A stretch of DNA of 64,000 bases from a virus: positions 1-64,000 of IMG/VR virus record IMGVR_UViG_3300037200_000088. The stretch is one strand, 5' to 3'. Shown here piece by piece: positions 40,892-49,705 of this stretch. The notes beneath the pieces were generated by a model. That model made no database searches. It saw only the letters and a list, made by a program, of their open reading frames with translations, and was not told the DNA's origin. The position numbers and the translations under genes are program-made. Within the stretch, counting starts at the first letter, position 1. The number at the start of each line of letters is the position of its first letter.

Positions 40892-41827
40892 TTAGTGCGG
40901 GCTGATCTTGGCCAGTTCGCCGGCCGCCGCGTAGGTGTCGACGTACCAAGCTGTTTCGATCGCGCCGGCCGAGGTGAAAGAGGTGCTCGAAACCACCGTC
41001 GCGTTGTTGACGATGTATGTCCCGAGGCCACCAGTCCCGGTCCCGAGCGCGGTGATCTGCGTCGCGCCGGAGCCACCGGTCAGGGTGTCGCCCACCGCGA
41101 ACGTGCCGGTGAGGCCAGACGCGGCGGTGAAGACGCCGTAGGCCTGCGTGATCGCCTCCGAGGCGAGGGTCTGCGCGATCGACACCTCGTACGTGCCGAC
41201 GCCGCCAGCGGTCCCGGAAAGTTGGCTGAGCACCGTTTGGCCCGAGACAACGTTGGTGCCGGAGAGCACGCCGCCCGGCTGGATGACGCCCGGGCTACCA
41301 GTCGGCGCGGTCGTGACCGTCATAATGCCGCCTTCCTCGTCCAGATTGAACGGGTTGGCTGGTGCGATAGAGGCGGTGAACGAGGCGGCGCCGGCGGCGA
41401 TCGAACCAGTGACGGCGCCCGCGGCCGGTGGCGTAGCCGTCGCTGCGGCGTAGCAACTCCCGTCCGCATAGTTCGCATAGACTTTTTGGCCAGGGGTCGC
41501 GCCGGCGGCAAAGCGAGCCCAAAAGTCGCCGGACGACATCAGGTTGATTTCATATCCCGGGACGACGATCATGGTTGAGCGACCCAACCATTGCGTGATC
41601 AGCGCGACGTTGTCCCTATGGACAAAGCCGATGCGACCATTGCCGCCGCCGCCGATGTTGCGAACGACGCCATCGTTATCGGCCCAAGCGAAGCGCCCGA
41701 CGGTGACGCCAAGCGGCCCAGCGACCAGGCCTCCGGCGCTGGTGAGCATGCTCGATCGCGGATTGGACGAAGCGAAATCGCCCTCGATGGCCTGGGCCGG
41801 CTGAGCGTTGACGACTTGCTGAAACAT
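40892..41827 (-). CDS. Structural cement / capsid decoration protein
   Basis: 311 aa. 'AQAIEGDFASSNPRSSMLT', 'VGRFAWADNDGVVRNIGG' and 'MIVVPGYEINLMSSGDFWAR' match the Gp24-like structural cement family. The C-terminal half contains a repeat 'GVLSGTNVVSGQTVLSQLSG' typical of phage structural proteins. It stabilises the capsid shell. Confidence 0.8.
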   Translation of the reverse strand: MFQQVVNAQPAQAIEGDFASSNPRSSMLTSAGGLVAGPLGVTVGRFAWADNDGVVRNIGGGGNGRIGFVHRDNVALITQWLGRSTMIVVPGYEINLMSSGDFWARFAAGATPGQKVYANYADGSCYAAATATPPAAGAVTGSIAAGAASFTASIAPANPFNLDEEGGIMTVTTAPTGSPGVIQPGGVLSGTNVVSGQTVLSQLSGTAGGVGTYEVSIAQTLASEAITQAYGVFTAASGLTGTFAVGDTLTGGSGATQITALGTGTGGLGTYIVNNATVVSSTSFTSAGAIETAWYVDTYAAAGELAKISPH

Positions 41828-41864
41828 TGGATTCTCCTATTTGCGCGAGGGCGACAGGCGGGCC

Positions 41865-42845
41865 TTAGGCGAAGTGCCGAACTGGGGCGGCGTTCGGAAA
41901 CATCTTTTTGAATTCCGCCTCGGCGTCGTCGGTGCGAACCGCTTTTGAATCGCCGACCAGCGTCGTTTGGCGCTCGCCCGGCTTCGGCGTCATCTTGATC
42001 AGCGATCGGAGCGCGCTTGCGTGAACCTTGTCCGCATCGGGGATTTTGAGCATGATCGCGGCGGCGCGCTCGATTTCCTCGGCGCTGTCGTAAGCGATGG
42101 CGAGGGTTCCGACCCACGGGCGGACGAACGCTTCAGCGTCACGGGCGCCGCGCATTTTCGCCATGATACGCGCCTCGGTTGCTTTGGAGGCGGCTTGAAC
42201 GGCCTCATCCATCGCCCCTTGGTTGATCGGCGGGTCAGCGGCGTCGCGGGCGGCTTTGTCCTTGGCGGCCTTGTCCTCGGCCTCCTTTTTCTCCTTGGCC
42301 TCGCGCTTCTCCTTTTCCTCTTCGGTCTCGTCCTTGGCTGCCTTGTCCTTGGCGGCCTTGGCGTCGCGAGCCTTCTTGTCCTTGGCCTCTTTTTCCTTCT
42401 TTTCGCGGGCCTCTTTTTCTTCCTCGGTCTCGTCGGCCTCGTCTTTGGCCTTTGGCTTTTCCTCGGCCGGGTCCATCTCATCGAACGCGCCGAGGAACGC
42501 GGCGAAGTCATCCAGCTTGGCGTCGCTCGCCAACTTGCCCTTGGTCGCCGCCGTCACGCCCGCGATGATCGCCGGCTTGCTGGCCTTGAAATTCAAATGG
42601 GTGATCTCGGCAAAGACAGGCGTCAGATCAGGCTTGGCGTCGGCGGCCAGCTTGCCGGCCAGATACCCAATCGACGCGCCCTGAACAAGGAGCGCCTTGC
42701 GGCTTAGAACTGCGGTGGTCATGGTTGGCTGCTCCTTCGTTGACTGGTCTTCTGCGAGCAAGGACTCGTCGAGTCCAAGCGCTTTCAGGGCCTCTTGCGG
42801 CGTTTTGAACTTGTTTCGGAGCGCGGCGGCGAGCGGCGATTTCAT
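41865..42845 (-). CDS. Scaffold half of a split DUF2213 protein
   Basis: 326 aa. 'LSRKALLVQGASIGYLAGKL', 'DLTPVFAEITHLNFKASKPA' and 'GKLASDAKLDDF' are the blocks normally found in the C-terminal half of DUF2213 prohead proteins. A Lys/Glu-rich coiled coil (about 130-205) is the scaffold. The protease half lies at 43657-44271, separated by a plus-strand homing endonuclease. No strong ribosome site is seen before ATG 42845, and the frame opens only at a TAG 33 nt upstream. Confidence 0.75.
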   Translation of the reverse strand: MKSPLAAALRNKFKTPQEALKALGLDESLLAEDQSTKEQPTMTTAVLSRKALLVQGASIGYLAGKLAADAKPDLTPVFAEITHLNFKASKPAIIAGVTAATKGKLASDAKLDDFAAFLGAFDEMDPAEEKPKAKDEADETEEEKEAREKKEKEAKDKKARDAKAAKDKAAKDETEEEKEKREAKEKKEAEDKAAKDKAARDAADPPINQGAMDEAVQAASKATEARIMAKMRGARDAEAFVRPWVGTLAIAYDSAEEIERAAAIMLKIPDADKVHASALRSLIKMTPKPGERQTTLVGDSKAVRTDDAEAEFKKMFPNAAPVRHFA

Positions 42846-42873
42846 TGGAGTGGCATTCCGAAAACCCTTCGGC

Positions 42874-42879
42874 TATCGT
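42874..42879 (+). promoter_or_regulatory. Weak -10-like box before the antisense endonuclease
   Basis: TATCGT within GGCTATCGTG, 6 nt before ATG 42886, aligning with the TGCTATA boxes of the two paralogous endonuclease genes. It departs from consensus at two positions. Confidence 0.2.
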
Positions 42880-42885
42880 GGGTTG

Positions 42886-43710
42886 ATGGCGATCATGACC
42901 GCGCAACCGAAGACGGATTTCTACGTTTACGTGTTATTTGACGCTGACGGCGTCCCCCGCTACGTCGGTAAGGGACGGCTCGGCCGCTGGAATGGGCATG
43001 CGCAGAAGCCGTTCGTGGCTGCCTCCATTGCGGCCTTTGGCGATGTACCGAAGGTCAAGGTCCGGGAGCAGCTTTCCGAATACGAGGCCTACTCGATCGA
43101 GCACGCGCTGATTTGCTCACTGGGACGCGCGCCTGATGGGCCGCTTGTGAACCGCACGGACAAAGGAAGTGGTCCGAATAGTCGGCAAGTTGCCGACTGG
43201 CACGCGTCGAGGCCGTTCGAAGACCGATCGGCAATCGCGAAGAAAGCGCGCGCGACGTGGCGGGAGCGCACTACGCCCGAGCAGCGTAGTGCGACCGGCC
43301 GGGCGAACGCGTTAGCACATGGAAGCGAGGCGATCAGTGAGCGTTCGCGGCGGACGCGCGCGGCCGAAACGCCAGAGGAAAAATCACTTAGAGGACGGGC
43401 AGGCGGTCTTGCCTCAGCAACCGCGCTCACTCCCGAACAGCGGAAGGGCCGCCGCAAGGGCCTCACCGTATATTGGGAGAACACAACACCTGATGAGCGA
43501 CGCTCAATTGCGAAGAAAACCGGACTGGGCAGAGCGGCAGCTTCCGACCTTAGCGCTTGGGGCAAGCGCGGGGCCACCTCTCTTAACGGTTCACGAACGC
43601 CCGCGGAACGATCTGCGCTCGCGAGAAAGGCCGCGCTAGCCGGCGCAGCGAAGCGCCTACAGGCCGCGCAGCGCGCTCGAGATCAACTCCCACTCGCGAT
43701 CGAAGATTGA
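42886..43710 (+). CDS. GIY-YIG homing endonuclease inserted antisense in the prohead gene
   Basis: 274 aa from ATG 42886. 'DFYVYVLFDADGVPRYVGKG' near residues 11-30, 'EYEAYSIEHALICSLGRAPD' near 67, then repeated 'TPE(E/Q)R...ARKAA' units, which are divergent NUMOD3-type repeats. It lies on the opposite strand between the two halves of the DUF2213 gene, and its last 54 nt overlap the 3' end of the protease half. Confidence 0.88.
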   Translation: MAIMTAQPKTDFYVYVLFDADGVPRYVGKGRLGRWNGHAQKPFVAASIAAFGDVPKVKVREQLSEYEAYSIEHALICSLGRAPDGPLVNRTDKGSGPNSRQVADWHASRPFEDRSAIAKKARATWRERTTPEQRSATGRANALAHGSEAISERSRRTRAAETPEEKSLRGRAGGLASATALTPEQRKGRRKGLTVYWENTTPDERRSIAKKTGLGRAAASDLSAWGKRGATSLNGSRTPAERSALARKAALAGAAKRLQAAQRARDQLPLAIED

Positions 43711-44271
43711 CGCGTCACCAATCAATACGTCAGGCCCCGCCCTTCCTTCGACCACTATCGCGACATGATTTCCTACGATAGCCGTCATTCGGCCATCGTA
43801 GGATTCACCCTGAAATGCGCCGGGCTCCATGATTGGTTTGTAAGCATAACTGCATGACAACTCTCTTTTGAGTCCTTCCTCGATCTTCTCGATATCTGAG
43901 GCTGGCCAGACGACCAGGCTGTTGTCGAGGTAGGGGAACGTGAACTTGGCGTCAGTTCCGGTTGACCCAACGACGAGGTCCGGTTTGTGATCCTTGGCCG
44001 TGTGAGCGACGTGACGGCTCATCAGCGGAATGTTGTTGAAGCTTTCGGCGGCGGCTTCCAATTCTCCGGGATCTCTAAACATTTTGTAGGCGCGGTCGCG
44101 GTCGAGCCCCAACTCTTGCCAATGCGGAATTTCGCGACCGAAGTATGTATTGACCACGGCCTTGCTGATATGCGCCGAGCCAACGTGCAGCCGGCCGTAA
44201 ATGTCATAGCGGCGCGTCGACTCGCCTGGCTGCGGCTGGCGGTCGAACGCCAGAGCCGGCTCAGTCGTCAT
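43657..44271 (-). CDS. Prohead protease half of a split DUF2213 protein
   Basis: 204 aa. 'RRYDIYGRLHVGSAHISKAV', 'NIPLMSRHVAHTAKDHKPDL', 'LSCSYAYKPIMEPG', 'YDGRMTAIVGNHVAIVVEGR' followed by 'AGPDVLIGDAS' is the DUF2213 protease region that processes the head. After 'GDAS' it diverges and ends within sequence antisense to the endonuclease, so the native linker to the scaffold half is lost. His and Ser candidate catalytic residues lie in 'LMSRHV' and 'LSCSY'. Confidence 0.8.
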   Translation of the reverse strand: MTTEPALAFDRQPQPGESTRRYDIYGRLHVGSAHISKAVVNTYFGREIPHWQELGLDRDRAYKMFRDPGELEAAAESFNNIPLMSRHVAHTAKDHKPDLVVGSTGTDAKFTFPYLDNSLVVWPASDIEKIEEGLKRELSCSYAYKPIMEPGAFQGESYDGRMTAIVGNHVAIVVEGRAGPDVLIGDASIFDREWELISSALRGL

Positions 44272-44283
44272 GTCGGTTTGTCC

Positions 44284-44484
44284 CTATTGATGCGCCCAGT
44301 ATTTGACGGCGAGGCCGAAGAGATTCCAGCCGATGACCGCCAAGCCGCAAGCGATGATCGCGACCCCGCCGAGCCAAGCGATCGGAACCAAGGCGGTTCT
44401 GCGGGTCGGGTCGGCTCTATTTACGGCGACCCCCATGCTCAGCGCGCCGACAATGATGAAGCCGGACGCGACAAGCCAGGGCAT
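44284..44484 (-). CDS. Small two-span membrane protein
   Basis: 66 aa from ATG 44484 (MPWLVASGFIIVGALSMGVA); the second span is 'GGVAIIACGLAVIGWNLFGL'. It lies between MuF and the protease half. It may be a moron or an envelope-modifying protein. Function unknown. Confidence 0.55.
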   Translation of the reverse strand: MPWLVASGFIIVGALSMGVAVNRADPTRRTALVPIAWLGGVAIIACGLAVIGWNLFGLAVKYWAHQ

Positions 44485-44497
44485 TTGCGGTTGGTCC

Positions 44498-45262
44498 TTA
44501 GTCGGGAATGAGCGGCGCGCCGTAGCACCTGCAATTCCAGGTAGTGCCAGGATTTCCACGAATGTCTGGCGCGTCGCAAATTGGCGGGTCGTCGTAACGA
44601 AACGTCTTTCGATTCAGCGCGCGGTGCGACGGTCGCACATTGCTGTCGCCCGCCGTGACCCACGTGTAGTGGGTAACCCCGATATGCTGCGCCCGCACTT
44701 GGGTCAGCGTCGCTGCCGTCCGCGCTGTTTCCGTCCGGGCTATGAGCGTCGCCCGTGACCGCGTAACCTCGCCCGTCTCCATGATCCGCGCCGCGATCTC
44801 CCCCGGGCGCGTCCCCTGGATGAGCCCTTCTTGCGTGAGTTCGCGAACTCGCACTGCAGCCTCGGTCGGCAGGCTCGTGATCAGCGCCACTTGCTCCGCC
44901 AGCAGCCTTCGCATCGCGGCCCCAGTCGGCGCGCCTTCGATCTCCTTGCGCAGCGCGCGGCCCATCTTGACGGCGACGGAGGCCCAATTCTGTTCGTCGC
45001 GGGCCGCGGTTTCACGGATCATCCGCCATGCGACAGAACCGGCCCAGGGCTCAAGCAGGCGCCCGTATTCGGTCAGCGCGGTCTGGACGAAAACATTGCC
45101 CTCAAGGTTTTCGACGTCGAAGCCGGCAACCAAGTCGCCGACATGTCTCGCAACCGATCGCAGCTTAGCCGCGTAGTAGGCTTCGATCCTCTTGGCGCGG
45201 GCAAACGGGGCTTTGGCTTCGTTGGCCTTGCGGTCGATCGCGAGGCCGCGGAGGTGGATCAC
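44498..45262 (-). CDS. MuF-like minor head protein
   Basis: 254 aa from GTG 45262, which overlaps the upstream stop (GTGA). 'PGEIAARIMETGEVTRSRAT', 'LIARTETARTAATLTQVRAQ', 'YTWVTAGDSNVRPSHRAL' and 'GTTWNCRCYG' are the hallmark of phage head morphogenesis (Mu gpF-like) proteins, which sit in the head near the portal and often act as injected or assembly factors. Confidence 0.9.
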   Translation of the reverse strand: MIHLRGLAIDRKANEAKAPFARAKRIEAYYAAKLRSVARHVGDLVAGFDVENLEGNVFVQTALTEYGRLLEPWAGSVAWRMIRETAARDEQNWASVAVKMGRALRKEIEGAPTGAAMRRLLAEQVALITSLPTEAAVRVRELTQEGLIQGTRPGEIAARIMETGEVTRSRATLIARTETARTAATLTQVRAQHIGVTHYTWVTAGDSNVRPSHRALNRKTFRYDDPPICDAPDIRGNPGTTWNCRCYGAPLIPD

Positions 45263-45567
45263 GCCGCCAGGCGCTTGTCGAGCATTGGTCCAAACGGAGT
45301 GTAACTCATCTTGGGAAAGAACTTCGGGTCGTAATCCGGGCTCCATGGGCGCATCTTTCGAAGGACGTCCTCGGGCCACATCCCCATCCCAGGGCACATC
45401 TCCGGCGGATATTTGGCCGCGAAAGCGCATGCGCCTGCGAACGTAGCGTCTACCATGTCATAGTCAGGCGATGGATTGATGATCCGCCAAATCCCCTGAT
45501 ACGGCATTATGTGCGGCCGATTTCGCTGGCGGGCGATCTGCCGCTCGCGCGCAAAGGGATCACTCAT
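45259..45567 (-). CDS. Hypothetical small protein between portal and MuF
   Basis: 102 aa, MSDPFARERQIARQRNRPHI; unusually rich in Met, Pro and aromatic residues ('YPPEMCPGMGMWPEDVLRKM'). Joined by short overlaps to both neighbours. No family is recognised. Confidence 0.5.
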   Translation of the reverse strand: MSDPFARERQIARQRNRPHIMPYQGIWRIINPSPDYDMVDATFAGACAFAAKYPPEMCPGMGMWPEDVLRKMRPWSPDYDPKFFPKMSYTPFGPMLDKRLAA

Positions 45568-45932
45568 TTTGGCGTCCCCTTGTAGCCGCCCAGATAAGCT
45601 TTCCGTATTTCCGCCAGTTGCGCCGCCACACGGTCGAATTCCTCAAGTGACACGCCGCCGAACATCTTGCCACCAATCAACACGGCGATCTTGCCGGGCC
45701 GCGGGGGGTCCGTCATGAAGCACTCAACTCCGAGGGTTATGCCGTCCACGTAGTCGGCGTGCCGCTCCGCCGTGGGGAACGGAGGCATGCCAATAGGAAT
45801 AAACGGGGGCACCGGCTTCTGCTCCTTGTCTATCCGCGGTGGCCCTTGGTTCATCCACTGCAGAAAGGGTTGCGCTGCCGGCGGCGCCGCTGAGATTGGA
45901 TACGCGCGGCCGACAACTAAGGGCTCACTCAT
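45564..45932 (-). CDS. Hypothetical small protein between portal and MuF
   Basis: 122 aa, Pro-rich N-terminus, then 'YVDGITLGVECFMTDPPRPG' and a helical end. It overlaps the next gene by 4 nt. Not recognised. Confidence 0.5.
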   Translation of the reverse strand: MSEPLVVGRAYPISAAPPAAQPFLQWMNQGPPRIDKEQKPVPPFIPIGMPPFPTAERHADYVDGITLGVECFMTDPPRPGKIAVLIGGKMFGGVSLEEFDRVAAQLAEIRKAYLGGYKGTPK

Positions 45933-46161
45933 CGCGCTTCTCCCGTTCCGTGTAGTGGCGCCTTACGACCTTCCACGCCCAGAAATCGGGGTCGCCGACC
46001 AACGCCATTCCGAGATGCAGCCCTTGATCGTACTTGAAAATCAACGCCATCTCATAAGGCGTTATGTCCGCAAGAGGATTGAAGAAAAATCGTTCCCCTA
46101 CAATGTGCTCATCCGCCGTTTCGTGGCTGAACCACGTTTTGAAGCCCTCAATCATACTCAT
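45925..46161 (-). CDS. Hypothetical small protein between portal and MuF
   Basis: 78 aa, aromatic-rich ('MSMIEGFKTWFSHETADEHI'; 'DPDFWAWKVVRRHYTEREKR'). It lies 24 nt after the portal stop. Not recognised. Confidence 0.5.
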   Translation of the reverse strand: MSMIEGFKTWFSHETADEHIVGERFFFNPLADITPYEMALIFKYDQGLHLGMALVGDPDFWAWKVVRRHYTEREKRDE

Positions 46162-46185
46162 CGGTCGCCTCCGCCGACTGGAATA

Positions 46186-48081
46186 TCACACGTCCGGCTT
46201 CGATCCAACCGTATCCGGCGGCCGTATCGGTCGCGTCGGCGACTTTGGCATAGCCCCGGGAGCGCCCTTTGCCGGCCCTCCGGCGGGCGCCAGTTTGGCA
46301 AGCGCAGGATCGGCGTCAGGATCGCCCGGCAGCAGTTCGCCCGGCTCAGGCGCGTTCGCCTCGTCCTCCTCAGCCTCGGAGATCATCTCGTCTGTGATCC
46401 CTTCGCCAAAGCCAGAGACCGCCGAGGCGGCTCGGATCTCGCGAAGCGCCAAGGATTTCTTGATAATGTCCTCTGCGACCAGTGTCGCGGCCGTTGTCGC
46501 GATCTTGGCGGAGACGTCGGCCTTTTCGTTTTCGGTCTGCGGGAAGACGACCTCGGCTTTGGGATCGAGGTCTTGATAGGGCCCGTCGGTATCCTTGACG
46601 ACGCGCGCACGCTCTTCGGCCGACGACACCGCCTTCGCGCGCACCAGAATTTCGCCGGTTTCCGCGTTGGTCTTGCGGAGTTCGGCCTCTTCCTGCTCCG
46701 TCGCCTCGACCAGCTCGCCGAATTCGAAACCGATATGTGGGTCGACCTCGCCAAAGAGCGAAAGCTGAACTATGCGAAGCACGGTGGTCAGGTTGGGCCG
46801 AAAGAAGTGCTCTTGGTAGGCTTTGATGTGGTCGGCGAAGACCTGCAACTCGCCTTCGCTGCTGGCGTTCAGGCCAGAGGGCGTGATGCCAGTCAGCTTG
46901 ACCAGAGGGATACGCGAGACCGCCGCCATGTGCTCCTGGCTTTGGGCCTGCAAATGATCAAGAGTTCCGAGCGGCGCCGAGACGTTTTTGAAGTCTTCCT
47001 TTTCCTTGTCGATCCCCAGCACGCCGCGGTTGTCGCGGATCGCGTTGAACAAATCGAGCCGATTGAGGAACGTCGTGCCGGACCCACCGGCGAGAACATC
47101 GGTCGCGTTGGTCGACAGCACAAAGACGCTGAACGCCTTGATGATGTCGGTGACGCCCTGGCGCACGTCGAGCCAGTTGGTCACATACGGAATCGCCATC
47201 TGCGTCATCGACAGCCCGGCAAAGGCGTAGGCCGGCTTGAGGATATCTGGGACGTCGCGTCCGATAAAGGTCAACAGCCGAGTGCCGTGGACCATGCGGC
47301 CGAAGACGTACCAAACAAGCGGCTTATACCAATCGGCCTTGAGCGGGTTCGTCGAGTTATAGTTTTGCGGATAGATCCACATCGGCTCGATGACCCGCAT
47401 CGATTTCAGCGAGCCCTTGGCGATCTTCTCCTTGCTGACCTTATCGTCGCTCCCGTCGCCGATCGAGGTGCCGAGCTCGTCGCCGTCGTCATCGCCAAAG
47501 TCGAGAAACAAATGCGAGCGACCGAAAAACCCGTCCTGCAGCGCCGCCTCGCCGAAGCATTCGCGGACGCGCAGGCGTGTGAATTCCGCCTCGATCTTCT
47601 TGATCTTGTCGCCCTTGTCGCTGCCGTCGAGCGCTTTGATCGTGATCCACTTGCGGACCATCTCGGTAGCGATGACTTCCGAGATAATCCGATATTCGGC
47701 GCGCAACGCCAGAAGCGCGAGCGCCGCGAAGCCGGGGAACGCCTGCCCCTCCGCGTAGGCCCCACCGGGGTCGGCTAGGCCGGAGCGCAGCCAATCCTGG
47801 CTGCCAAAACTCGAGGCGTCGTCCATCGCCAGGACAGGATCGTCTTTCGGTACGACGCCAGGCGGTGGCTTATAGGGCGCGAAGGGATTGCGTGACGCGT
47901 TGAACTCGGCCGACAGTCGGCCCCGCCGCGGCGGCGGGATTCTGGCGCGCTGGACAGTCTCGGCCGAGACACCTGCCCTTGGTGCCTCCCTAGGAGGACC
48001 GGAGAGCGGCTTCGTCGGCGTTGCCGTCGTCCGGCCGCGCGATCGGGGCTGGAGGCTCTTTTTCACGCGGCCCCTTACCAC
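46186..48081 (-). CDS. Portal protein (DUF1073 family)
   Basis: 631 aa from GTG 48081, overlapping the large terminase stop by 7 nt; a second GTG is at 48066. 'YRIISEVIATEMVRKWITIK', 'PLVWYVFGRMVHGTRLLTFI', 'GVLGIDKEKEDFKNVSAPLG' and 'AVSRIPLVKLTGITPSGLNA' match the DUF1073 portal family. The C-terminal tail is Pro/Ala-rich. It forms the DNA gate of the capsid. Confidence 0.88.
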   Translation of the reverse strand: MVRGRVKKSLQPRSRGRTTATPTKPLSGPPREAPRAGVSAETVQRARIPPPRRGRLSAEFNASRNPFAPYKPPPGVVPKDDPVLAMDDASSFGSQDWLRSGLADPGGAYAEGQAFPGFAALALLALRAEYRIISEVIATEMVRKWITIKALDGSDKGDKIKKIEAEFTRLRVRECFGEAALQDGFFGRSHLFLDFGDDDGDELGTSIGDGSDDKVSKEKIAKGSLKSMRVIEPMWIYPQNYNSTNPLKADWYKPLVWYVFGRMVHGTRLLTFIGRDVPDILKPAYAFAGLSMTQMAIPYVTNWLDVRQGVTDIIKAFSVFVLSTNATDVLAGGSGTTFLNRLDLFNAIRDNRGVLGIDKEKEDFKNVSAPLGTLDHLQAQSQEHMAAVSRIPLVKLTGITPSGLNASSEGELQVFADHIKAYQEHFFRPNLTTVLRIVQLSLFGEVDPHIGFEFGELVEATEQEEAELRKTNAETGEILVRAKAVSSAEERARVVKDTDGPYQDLDPKAEVVFPQTENEKADVSAKIATTAATLVAEDIIKKSLALREIRAASAVSGFGEGITDEMISEAEEDEANAPEPGELLPGDPDADPALAKLAPAGGPAKGAPGAMPKSPTRPIRPPDTVGSKPDV

Positions 48082-49694
48082 CGGCGGCGCCGGTAACCGC
48101 CAACAGGCACACCCGCGAGGCGCAGCGTCTCAGCGCTGATTGCCATCGGCAAACTCAGCGGAGCAAGCCGGATCATCAGAGCGTCCGCGAGGTTTGGAGA
48201 CTTCGCACCATCGGGGGCCTTGTCGACGAGGATTTTACCCGCCGTGCTGATCGAATAAGTCGGCTGCGAAAGTTCCATGCAGAGTTTCGCAAGGTTTTTC
48301 AGACCTCTCGGAATCGAGATCAATTCATCGGCGCTGATGACCGCTTTTTCAACCACAGCGCGGTATGTTTTCTGAAACCTCACCCGCAGCGACCACCACG
48401 ACTGCGCCTTCAGATTGGCGAAGAAGTCTTCGTTCTTCCGCCCCTTCACGTCCTCATCCTCAGGGTGCATCACGCCAGCGGACCCGCGAAAGGACTGTAC
48501 ATCCAACTTCCTGTTTGGCCGGCTATCGTTGATGATTCGGGCATCGCCCCTTACCCCGGCCCCGAGCCCGTCGGCATCATATCGAAAGCCTGGATATCCT
48601 AGATCGTCGCAAAGCATGAACGCGCGTTGCACGGTCCCGAAGATATCGTCACCCTTTCCTGACCATTCCTCGATCGTCTCGACGACAACGCCATGCGCGC
48701 CGCAGAACGCGTTGAGGTCTTTCCCCTCATCCGCTACGTCCAGCGCGCCGAGTCTCGATCCTGTCGGCACGAAACCCAAAACGATATGAGCATCAATCGC
48801 GGCTTGAACCCATGCGCTCGGAATGAGGACGCCCTCAACCGAGGCGGAAAAGTCAATGTCGAGCTCTTGCGCGATCGTGACCGGGTCAAGCTGCGCACAC
48901 TGCTTCGCGTACCAATCCTCGTCTTTTCTAGGATCGTCCCGCCAATGAAAGCGGAATATTCTCTCCGCTGGCCACTCGGTCACCTTGCGATGAAACGGGT
49001 TGCCGATCCCGCGCGCGGTCGAGATATCGATGCGGCAATTCGTTGTCGAGGCGAGAGAGGCCTCTACCATCTCAGGGTGTTCAAGCGCCGATGACTCGTC
49101 TACGAAATAGATGGCGGACCTACCGCCGCGGCCGATATCGTCGCCACCCTCGCCTTGGATGACACTTCGCGTCTGCGGGAATTTGATCAGCCCGAAAGGC
49201 GCATCCTCCGACGTCCAACCGCCTCTGAACTCCGGCGGCAGCGTCGACATGAAGTACCGCGCCTTCCAAAAGAGCGAGTCAGGCTTTCCGATCTTGTCGA
49301 CGAGTTCCAACTTGCGAGAGCCGAAGCCGATCGTCAAACTTTCGTGGAAAAGGCATAGCGTGCACGATAGAGCAATGGCGAGCCAGGATACACCCGACTC
49401 TCGAGACTTCGGCGTCGCGCCAGGCCGGCGGGATCGCCAGCTTTCAAGTACCCAATCGACCCACTCGGTCTGCCGCGGAAACAGCACGAACGGGACGTCG
49501 GCGGGTAGCCCGATTTCCACATTACGCGGGTCGACGGTCGCGCCCCAATCCGAGATAAACTGCGCCGGATGGTCCCGGTAATACGCCTTCAGCGCTGGGA
49601 GACTTTTCGGGTCAGCCCGGATGCGTGATAGAGCCTGTAGGCGGTGATTGAAGACGGCGACATAGTCAGGAGACTTGAAGTCGAAGTCGATCAA
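48075..49694 (-). CDS. terL: Terminase large subunit
   Basis: 539 aa. A degenerate Walker A 'SRESGVSW' (about 97-104), Walker B with the DE pair in 'AIYFVDESS' (199-200), a motif-III-like 'ISTARGIGNPF', and a C-terminal RuvC-fold nuclease with Asp in 'LDVADEGKDLNAF' (about 318), 'YDADGLGAGV' and 'SPNLADALMI'. It packages DNA through the portal, which is the next gene. Confidence 0.9.
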   Translation of the reverse strand: MIDFDFKSPDYVAVFNHRLQALSRIRADPKSLPALKAYYRDHPAQFISDWGATVDPRNVEIGLPADVPFVLFPRQTEWVDWVLESWRSRRPGATPKSRESGVSWLAIALSCTLCLFHESLTIGFGSRKLELVDKIGKPDSLFWKARYFMSTLPPEFRGGWTSEDAPFGLIKFPQTRSVIQGEGGDDIGRGGRSAIYFVDESSALEHPEMVEASLASTTNCRIDISTARGIGNPFHRKVTEWPAERIFRFHWRDDPRKDEDWYAKQCAQLDPVTIAQELDIDFSASVEGVLIPSAWVQAAIDAHIVLGFVPTGSRLGALDVADEGKDLNAFCGAHGVVVETIEEWSGKGDDIFGTVQRAFMLCDDLGYPGFRYDADGLGAGVRGDARIINDSRPNRKLDVQSFRGSAGVMHPEDEDVKGRKNEDFFANLKAQSWWSLRVRFQKTYRAVVEKAVISADELISIPRGLKNLAKLCMELSQPTYSISTAGKILVDKAPDGAKSPNLADALMIRLAPLSLPMAISAETLRLAGVPVGGYRRRRW

Positions 49695-49705
49695 GGAAGT
49701 CGGAC

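Noticed and set aside
45772-47778. 668-aa plus-strand ORF
   Set aside because: Antisense to the portal gene and neighbours; Arg/Asp/Leu composition typical of the complement of a high-GC coding frame, no domain.
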